Source: Panicum virgatum
Lineage: Eukaryota > Streptophyta > Magnoliopsida > Poales > Poaceae
Reading direction: 5' to 3'
NCBI RefSeq assembly: GCF_016808335.1
Contig: NC_053142.1
Span: forward strand, 52,013,992 to 52,077,991
DNA: 64,000 nt
The position numbers and the translations under genes are program-made. Shown here piece after piece: positions 55,805 through 64,000 of this stretch. Position 1 is the stretch's first letter; every line of letters begins with the position of its first letter. Below the pieces are notes generated by a model. The model was not told the DNA's origin and ran no database searches. It saw only the letters and a program-made list of their open reading frames with translations.

Positions 55805-58800
55805 ACCCTACCCCTTAAAAGAATCTCGTCCCGAGATTCAGAAGAAAGACTTTCAAGGAGAGAGGAATAGATCAACCACCAAAAGCGGCAGGAAACAGTC
55901 ACATCAGAGAAGATCGATGTTGATTGTAGGGGTCATTGCAGATAAGGATTGAGAACTTAAAGAAAGTGTAAGAAGCAAAGTGTAAGAAACTCGATATCTC
56001 CCACAATTTTGTCCGACTGGTAACTTCTCCAACTTTACGCGTTGTATGCCCTCTTGCTCCCACGGTGATGGCATATGTTGCCTGATCATTTTGGCAGATT
56101 AACTAGGATCCCTTGTCTACCACCTCTTGCAGTCTTCTAACATGGTCGTCCAGTAGCAGTTCTTTCGAATTAACTTCAGTAGAAAGGATCACTAGATTTA
56201 GATCCAGTATAGAGATCTCTAGGCAGAACAGCGAAGGATAGATGTGGGGAATGCCCACGAGGAGATAGCACACCGACACAGTGGTATAAGGGATCATAAT
56301 TAGCAATCTCCATACCAGCGTGTGTCGAGTAGTACAAGCATGTGTTGATTGCTCAGAGTAGGCTCTTGGTTTCATTGCGGCGCCGTCAGGCATACTTCCA
56401 ACGAGAATCTCTTGTAGCACATATAGATCGTGCATGTATAAGCATTACAAGACGGAGGGATAGCAAGGAGGTGATCTAAAACGGGGCATAACATGAGAGC
56501 AACAGGGATTAGCTGCCACAGATTGCAGGAAATAAGATTTTTGCTTAAGCTTCACATACAGCTTCCGTCCACCGATGAGATTACCTGATTACCGATCAAC
56601 AGGGGATTCGGTCCGGTTGGACAGTAACATGAGATCAAGTCCGCTAACCATTCAGGAACCTACGGGAGCTATAAACGAAACCAGCAGACACCTGGAACAA
56701 AACTGATGTACCTTCCAGAGACTTACCTGATAAAGCAATGGCGTGATTTACAACGGAACGATTTTGACGCTAAAGGAGAAAAAGAGATTAGCATTACACA
56801 AAATCATTCTTTACATGCAGTCAGGGACGCCTCCGGATGATGACGATGATTTTAAGAAACATCCGGACTCAATTCTTGCGAGACTCTTCGAGTAGAATAG
56901 ATAATTGAGTGAGGTAAGATTTTCTGTTCAAGAAGAAAAGGTCAAACAAAGCAAGGAATGATGCTGAGACAAGGTAATCAAGCCCTCGCAGCGCAGAGAT
57001 CGCAACACGAGGAGAGCAAATGTCATTGAGATTCATCACAAGGCTCATGAATAACAAGTGAGGGTAAAACGGAAGGATGGTTTAGGAGGTGTTTTCGGAA
57101 TATCCTTGCTCAGGATTATATTATCTGATGAATTACACAAAACATGCTTCTTTATGCCAGTACAATGCCACCATACCAAGGAATAAAGATAAAATGTTTC
57201 ACCCATAGTGCAATGCTTGATGGCTCGGATAATGATGCACTCCTGGAATGCATGATTGCAATGCTGGTGCAACACGATGATAAAATGTTCCATGCACAAT
57301 GGAATGGTGCATATGAATTGATGCATTAGCTATGATGCTGGCCCAATGATGCATACACCATGGTGCAAAGATGATGATGCTCGTGTTTTATGCATATAGA
57401 AGGTGCATAAAATATGATGCATACACGCATGAGTTTGCGATGTACACAATACAACACGCATCTTAGGACCGTTCTCTTGCGCGAGACTAACCTCTCGTTA
57501 ACCCTATACCCTTGAGAGGGATTAGAAGTTAGGACACTAATAAGGTTGCATAAAAGGAGATTGCAGTGAGTTATGTCACATATACCTTGGCACCAGCGCG
57601 CTCCTAGTGGCTCAATCATGTGGCTGCAGCACACATGAGACCCTAGGTTCCGTCGCGGCATCAGGGTTATGTAGCTAAACACAACTACAAGAGAAATCGA
57701 TAGTAGCAACCCAACAGTGCCAACAGCAAGATAAAATAACGAAACCGAAAACAACCTAAGTCTACTCGGACGCATACCCGTTAGTCAGCCTATGCATTCC
57801 TGATCATGATGCGACACAATGCACTGACCAATAAGGTGATGCAGGATGTTACAATGACTCTACTCAAAAGCTATTATTATCGTAAATCTTTTTAATTTCT
57901 CCAAAATTAACTGAGTAAGAACGAAGGTACACGATTTCAAATGTTGGAATCGAAATGCCCAACATTGAGAGATACTAGAAGATTCATTGGACCATGGATC
58001 GAAAGGTTTTGTTGACCGACATCAAAGTTTAGACAGCCAAAAGAGAAAGCAACAATACTTTTGCTGGAATAGATTCGAGGTATAGATCAAGAGTTTGGAT
58101 TTGAATGACAAGCTAGACTATCACAAAACTCAAATCCCCTAACTTATAAAAAAAACTTTCCCAACTCAAGATCAAACTAGCAGATTACGTTGGCCTACTA
58201 CCACAACACAAACCTAGGAAGACATTCGGGTAAAAACAACACATTTTAGTAAAACAAAGTAACAAGCAAGGTGATCAACCAACCAAAGATGAGGTGATGC
58301 ATGCACGTTCTATCGTTTCTCACCCAAGCAAGTACCAATTATGGTATACGAATACGACTAGTGGCACAAATACGTACTCTCCCTATATATACTAGTCGTT
58401 CCTACGATCAAGGATTTCATAACGCGCTTAATGAAGTTAGTGTTCCTGCAGACAAACCAAAACAACAAGAGAGAGATATAAATATCCATTTCTGGACCCT
58501 TCGTGCCAGCACACACGAACGGCCCCCATGTGTCCTACGCCACACGGGTAACGCATATGCAGTTTCCCACATATTCACCCATACATTACCGTCCACTATA
58601 GAGACGGCACCCAAACGTTTGACGCTGAATGGGCAGCGCTGCATACGTCATAACAACATATTCACTTCCCGTACACTCGCCTTACGGGACATCCAAGGGT
58701 AGACGTGTCCCAAGGGTCATGGTCATGGCCAACCGCATGACAGGTTTACATCTCGTAACATTGCCTTACGAGATGGCCGTGATCACAATCACACGGTAAG

Positions 58801-59222
58801 AAATCCGCGCTCCATATCAGGCGGCAGATAGCGACAGGCTCGTTTGAATTGAGCCTTATCACCTCCTCGTATGCTCATCATACGGGACCCGCGCACGTAT
58901 GAAACACGTGGGCTATTCTAAGAACTATCAGAACACTCACCTTGCTTACCTCAGCGTAGGTGCGTCGTTACAGAATAACAGTTGTGCACCAAAGTAAGGT
59001 TTAACGGAAAGTAAATACTGGAAGTGCTGGAATAAAATAGATACATAAATGCCACCATAACTAATAAAACCTAGATAGGGCATACGAGCTATCTATCTTA
59101 TTCCTTAGCGCAACTAGCGTCAAACTTTCGAAACCGAACATTTTGCAAGCCAAAAAGTTAGTTTTAAACTTAATTAAGCATAAAAGTAATCATCCCCAGT
59201 GCGTTTCGGCTCTGATACCAGC
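55805..59222 (-). mobile_element. Internal domain of the LARD-like element, 3.4 kb, no recognisable gag or pol
   Basis: The PPT is at 55805-55816 (minus AAGGGGTAGGGT), next to a small perfect hairpin, GAATCTCG/CGAGATTC, at 55821-55839. The PBS is at 59208-59220 (minus TGGTATCAGAGCC, initiator tRNA-Met type), two bases from the 5' LTR. The longest minus ORFs are under 150 residues, with no Gag, protease, RT or integrase motif. Repeated 'gatgatgca / gcaatgct' words occur at 57150-57400. Mobility would depend on proteins from another element. Confidence 0.85.
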
Positions 59223-62200
59223 TGTAACAGGACCGCCCAAATTAAACCGGCTTAAGTGCGCTAACTATCATCTTAATGTTTAATCAAGTTATTGTGCACT
59301 TAAAACGGTGTAATCCGGACGTCTGTCGGTTTAAGGATCGAAAAAACACTGGAAGTCTCGCACGAAGACGAGCACAGATGATTACAAGCAGACAAAATTT
59401 CTCAAAGTTAATTTACAAAGTGGAGTTTTACACACAAGTTTACGTAAAATATCAGAGTTCAAAATGCAGCGGAAACTAATTAGAAGTTGAGTTTAGAAAA
59501 AAGAACGATTACTACGATGACGTGAGGACGTCACATCGAGCCCACCGATGTGAATCCTGGTTAGCTCCAGCCAGCAGCATTTACCTGAAAACAGGGTGAC
59601 AACAAACCCTGAGTATACTAATACTCAGCAAGGCTTACCCGACGTTGGGTATACTTAGCCCATTATCTAGACATGCCAGGCTTTTTGGCTCTGGAGTTCT
59701 TTTGCTGAAATGCTGCTAGGAGTGAATCCTTACTTTCAATATTTTAGCTCCATTTAGTACAACGAGTATTAACTAAATTCGCCTAAACATCTAGAGCACA
59801 CATGGTGGAGCAGATTATTCTTCAGTAACTCACAAACCAATCTTTTCCATTCCTCTTTCATTCCATTTTCTTACTACGATGTGACAAAGAGATCAAGGCT
59901 CTCATAACCGCGAGTCACGGCGAATCGATCCAATTTAACCTTGCAAGGTGGACCTAACTCACACGACACATGCAAGCCCTGTCGGGCCACGCGTGTCAAC
60001 TGTTTCCACATTACCACGGCATCTGAACTACGCCTGCTAAAACCCAGGTGATGGGCCCCTCACAGTGAACTCCCGGAGAACCCGGAGGCGGCATCCTATC
60101 CAACACCCGCCAACTCCCACGCCCAGCGTAGCATGGCGGAATTCAAATCACCGCTGTAAGGTGGTACACCGCTTACCGGTTTCGACTACCTCCTACTTCC
60201 GGTATGTGGTTAGTACTGTTCAATCCTCGATCAGCACTGCCAACAACGGAACGGTCCTCAATCGACACAGGCGGAGGTCCACTTTCCAAACATTCCATAT
60301 CCATAATCCAATTCCTCTCCGCCCGGTCTCCATTTTTCTTTCCTCACAGATTCATTCTCAAACCACTTTTCCGTAAGTAACCAGGACCTATAGCTCGCGA
60401 GTGACAGGAATCACTCGACTTCTACCGAGCCCTAATTAAGCATTGCAATACTAACGACCTGCACACTAGTGGAGTAACTGAGGAAACCTAGGGATCATGC
60501 ATCTACGGTTCCAATCAACTCCTAGAACGTAAATGCACAATAATTATATAAATAAACATTAAATACTAAAGTTAAGGGTTATGCTCCGGGGCTTGCCTGG
60601 GATTAACACTGAATTAGTTAGTGTTGGTTAGATGACACTCGCTTGACGAGCACCTGCCTTCGGTCGTGCACATCGGGATCCATCCATCCATCTTCTGGAT
60701 ATGTCAACCAAACATCATCTTCGGGTTCGGCTCCGACTTTATCCTTTAGCTCCACGCGTCGTACATCTAGCGTACCTATATGATATGCAACGATGCAAAT
60801 GCATGAACGTAAAGAAAACAACACACGAGGCATTTAAAAGGCATACAAGATAAACCGAGTCACACCACACCGATTTAAGCACCAAAAGGTGTTTAATTAA
60901 ATACTACTCAAATCTTCCATAGAAAGATAGCAAGGAACATCAAGTATGGTAAGCAAAGCACGAGAGAGCAACTAAAGACTTTATTTAGCTAACAAGCCAA
61001 CATAAGCAAGTTTTATAAAAACCACCAACATACTAGTTCTAAATGATTTCACAAGGTTAGCACATGAACAAAACAAGTTGCCGCAATTATCTATGCAGGA
61101 AGACATTTCTTAGCAATAACAAAAGAAAAACTATATCTAGGAACCATATAAATGTAAAAACTTGTCATGCAGCAAGAACCTGATAGTACAACTTAATTAG
61201 CATGACAAGATACTGATAAAGAGTGTAAAAACAAATTACCAACATTTATTTCTAACATAAAGCATTTATTTTAGCCTAAACAAGACAAGCTGAACAAAAA
61301 TAGATTTACACACATGTGCATAGGTTTTGGACATGAAATTTTTACAGTGAACTAAACATGCAAAGAGTAAGCTATTTCATAAATTTCATAATTTTTCAAC
61401 TTCCAAAACTGCAGATATTAAATAAACAAGCTAAAACAAGCATTATTCATGATTAAATCAAAATATCACAGAAACATTAAACAACCAGCAGCTTAAATAT
61501 TTTTCCTAAGTTATACATGTCAAAACAAAGCTATCCCAACTGGTTTTACCTTTTTACCATTTTTCTACTATTTACTATGCATTTTCAAAGCTTGCAACCA
61601 CTTAAACTAACATTTAAACTAGAGCAAAAACTATTTAGAAACTTAAGATCAACCTGCAAGGAAAGTTGTAGATCTTAGAACAAGGAATCCAACAAATTTT
61701 AGTTTGCATTTTTCTGATTTTTCTATGATTTACTACGATTTTTCAAAGTTTCAGCCAATGTATTACAAAGGAACCCTTCGCAGCACTATTCATATGAGTC
61801 ATAGACTTCGCAGAAAACCCCCTGGACTTGTTCCAATTCTTGTGTGGAGCCCCTGGTCGCGATTTTTGGAACAGAGAGGCTCGGGGAGCTTTGTACCAGC
61901 AAGAGGAGGCCATCCCGGCGGCCGGGGAGGGGTGGGGAGCATGAGGGACACGAGAGCTACCTCTGGGTGGTCTCGTTGAGGGTTGGGGGCGACCGGAGAG
62001 GCGCCGGCGGCGGGAGCAGTGAGCGGCAGTGGTGGCGGCGCCATGAACGAGCATGGAAACTTGTGGAACGCGATGGAACGTGGAGAGCACGAGCTTCAGC
62101 GAGTCGAGAGGAGTCGATTCTAGCCGTTGGTTGGTGGAAACTGTGGCCGAGAGATGGAGTTCGGCGACGGCCTGAGTTTCGACGAAACTTTAATGGAGAC

Positions 62201-63067
62201 CGGTGGGCGGGGGTGTCGATTCCAACTGGGGAGAGCTTGTCCGGGAGCTGAGGTTGCGGGAGGAGGTGCGGGTGGATGTGGTGCGGCTCCTCGCGGAGTG
62301 AATCGAGGCGCGGTGGCCCAGGATGGCCGGAGCGGCGGCGATAGCGGCTCTGCTCGGCTCGACCAAGCTAGAGGAGGGAGGAACTGGAAGGGGGAGAGGG
62401 AGTGGATAGAGATGCCGAGAGAGGATAAGGCCGGGGAGGTCGCGAAGGCTCGTGCCCAGGCTGCCACGGGAGCCGGCGCGTGGCGCGCACAGCACGTCGG
62501 CGAGCAGGTGCTCGCCGCGCGTCACGTGGCCATGGGTGGCGGAAGGGAGCAGATAAACGCCGGGAGAAAATGGTTCAACGAAACTTAGCTCGATTTTGAC
62601 CGTCCAAACTCAAAACTTCATATAGAAACTCAAAAAATTCCAAGAATGAAAGTTGTTCAAAATTTGATTTCCTCCAACTTTTGTTTTAGGCAAAACTTTA
62701 TTTGAAGATCAAATCATGGTTCAAAATTTGAAATGTTAAAACCAAAGCATTAATGTCCTATTCAAAGCAAAATTAAAAGTTTTCATCAAATTTTTGTACT
62801 GAAACTTGAAAAACCATAAACACGAAAGTTTTTCGCCATTCCAAACTCTACAACTTTGTTTTTAGGCAAAAGTTTATTTGAGCAAGAATTTAAAAATTAT
62901 TTTTAAAGCATGTTTCATTGGATTTGAAAATTAGTCATCATTTCATGTGTTAACAAGCTAGCAAAAAATGTAATTAAAAGATTTTATGCATGCAAGGTTA
63001 GTGCTAACAACGATATCAAATACACGATTAACCATAACTACAGGTGATTAACACCTGGGGTGTTACA
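59223..63067 (-). mobile_element. 5' LTR of the nested LARD-like retrotransposon (3845 bp)
   Basis: Partner of 51959-55804. By eye the two differ at roughly 15-20 positions, including one A-run indel (position 62607 region) and changes near 59291, 59423, 59579 and 61337. CCCGT follows at 63068-63072, matching 51954-51958. Confidence 0.92.
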
Positions 63068-63597
63068 CCCGTGCTCCCAACTCTGACCTAAACCCTCTGG
63101 AATCATTGGCGTGTTCGATTTCGAGTTCTTGAGTGTTTGAGAAAACCCCAATCCCTTTTGATCTCCCCCATAATTCTCACGATTCGTTGATCTTTGGGAC
63201 GAGATCTTTTGGGGATATGTTCACGGGGTAGGGGCGAAGCAATCCCCCAAGTTTCATCAGTTTTCGTGATCATTTGCTCGGGATTCACCGTTTGAATCCA
63301 ATTTCTCGGGGGTTTTCTGGGTGCAACCGGTCAGACCGGTAGGCACGACCGGTCAGACCGGTCCTGGCAGATCAGTTCTGCAGTTTTCCCGTTTCGCTTC
63401 CGAATTTGCTTCGTGGCTTCGCTCGCTCGTTCGTGGCCTATTGTGTTGGTTTAGCTTTTCCATAGCTATTCCAGACTGTGGCCAGAACGCTTGAGAGCTC
63501 GGGTGATTTTCGGGATATAGGCCGACGGTTTGAATTTCGGAAGAAATTTTGATCGGCTCCCATTCACCCTCCTCTGGTCGCCGGCTTCGGTCCCACA
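63068..63597 (+). mobile_element. Ty1/copia 5' LTR, right (R/U5) part
   Basis: It begins with the duplicated CCCGT, continues the interrupted LTR and ends ...GGTCCCACA just before the PBS. Its end resembles the fragment at 30231-30428. Confidence 0.75.
63326..63362 (+). promoter_or_regulatory. Paired 15-bp motif ACCGGTCAGACCGGT in U5
   Basis: Copies at 63326-63340 and 63348-63362. Each is the exact reverse complement of the motif pair at 51604-51640. Confidence 0.85.
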
Positions 63598-63599
63598 AT

Positions 63600-63611
63600 T
63601 GGTATCAGAGC
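63600..63611 (+). promoter_or_regulatory. Primer binding site of the copia element
   Basis: TGGTATCAGAGC, complementary to the 3' end of initiator tRNA-Met, two bases after the LTR end. Standard for plant Ty1/copia. Confidence 0.9.
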
Positions 63612-63661
63612 TCGGTTGAGGTTTTCAGTACCTTAACCGGTTCGAAAACCACTCGGCGACC

Positions 63662-64000
63662 ATGGCGAGTCTTGGTATGATCCCGGTGTTTTCCGGCGAG
63701 GACTATGCCTACTGGAAGGTTCGCATGAGAGCCTTCCTACAGAGCATGGGAGCCGATGTCTGGGAGATTACCACGAACCAGCTTTACGAGGTGCTGGCTA
63801 TTCGGACCACGCCTCTTCAGGTGACCCAGCACGAGGCTAACGCCAAGGCCGTCAATGCCTTGTTCGCTGGCGTTTCTCGTGCGGAGTTCTCACGCGTCCA
63901 GGGTTTTCAGGAAGCCCACAAAATTTGGACGTGCCTTGAGAACTACCATGAGGGTACACCTCAGGTGAAGGCCAGACTGTTCGAGACTCACCGGCGTGAG
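63662..64000 (+). CDS. Ty1/copia Gag polyprotein, N-terminal part, runs off the window
   Basis: An open frame of 113 codons starts at the first ATG after the PBS. The text MIPVFSGEDYAYWKVRMRAF matches the DUF4219 start of copia Gag (F-G-NY--W), and KIWTCLENYHEG followed by QVKARLF matches the UBN2 gag domain. It is uninterrupted to the window end, so the element could be largely intact; its remainder and 3' LTR lie outside. Confidence 0.88.
   Translation, partial: MASLGMIPVFSGEDYAYWKVRMRAFLQSMGADVWEITTNQLYEVLAIRTTPLQVTQHEANAKAVNALFAGVSRAEFSRVQGFQEAHKIWTCLENYHEGTPQVKARLFETHRRE

Noticed and set aside
56103..57775. Minus-strand ORFs of 93-149 codons as Gag remnants
   Set aside because: No zinc knuckle, retrotransposon gag or protease motif can be seen in them.
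51959..63067. Large segmental duplication of 3.8 kb
   Set aside because: Target duplication CCCGT, PBS and PPT show it is an LTR pair of one insertion.

Overview
The window is nuclear DNA of a flowering plant, almost certainly a grass (Poaceae). The evidence is GC-rich coding exons in AT-rich surroundings, GT-AG introns, and dense small grass-type transposons: Tourist-like and Stowaway MITEs, hAT derivatives with perfect 8-bp target-site duplications (TSDs), Helitrons, LINEs and LTR retrotransposons. A panicoid grass is my guess. There is no bacterial, phage or CRISPR signal.

Layout. 1-5.7 kb: start of a frameshifted PPR gene (minus), an intact single-exon NF-YC histone-fold gene (minus), an isolated exon of a tRNA adenosine deaminase gene, and a twice-frameshifted DUF295/KIB-type gene that abuts two head-to-tail Helitrons. 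5.7-15 kb: no gene recognised, but a solo LTR, several TIR elements and a hAT element. 15.3-19.9 kb: a 13-exon LRR receptor-like pseudokinase. 20.5-22.2 kb: a LINE remnant split by a TIR element. 23.5-25.2 kb: a two-exon oxalyl-CoA synthetase (AAE3 type, minus). 25.9-35.5 kb: repeats, including a long inverted repeat, a perfect hairpin, a LINE-like retroposon with a 16-bp TSD, a rearranged LINE and a hAT element with a perfect TSD. 35.9-46 kb is the gene-rich core: an intronless MCTP/FTIP-family gene, a glutathione peroxidase gene carrying a 4-nt deletion, and a convergent AHL AT-hook gene. 46-51 kb: MITEs and degenerate tandem repeats. 51-64 kb: a Ty1/copia element whose 5' LTR is split by a young 11.1-kb LTR element without recognisable coding capacity; the copia gag starts at 63662 and runs off the window.

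How the genes relate. They are independent eukaryotic genes, not an operon. AAE3, MCTP, GPX and AHL form a compact group of ordinary housekeeping, signalling and chromatin genes; from memory, unchecked, I associate this order with the distal long arm of rice chromosome 4. Three gene-like loci (PPR, DUF295, GPX) carry small frameshifts, which may be true decay or assembly error. I found no clearly new multi-gene system. The most unusual points are the GPX lesion, the pseudokinase active site, the tandem Helitrons, the complementary motif pairs in the copia LTR, and the nested young non-coding retroelement with a GC-rich island in each LTR.
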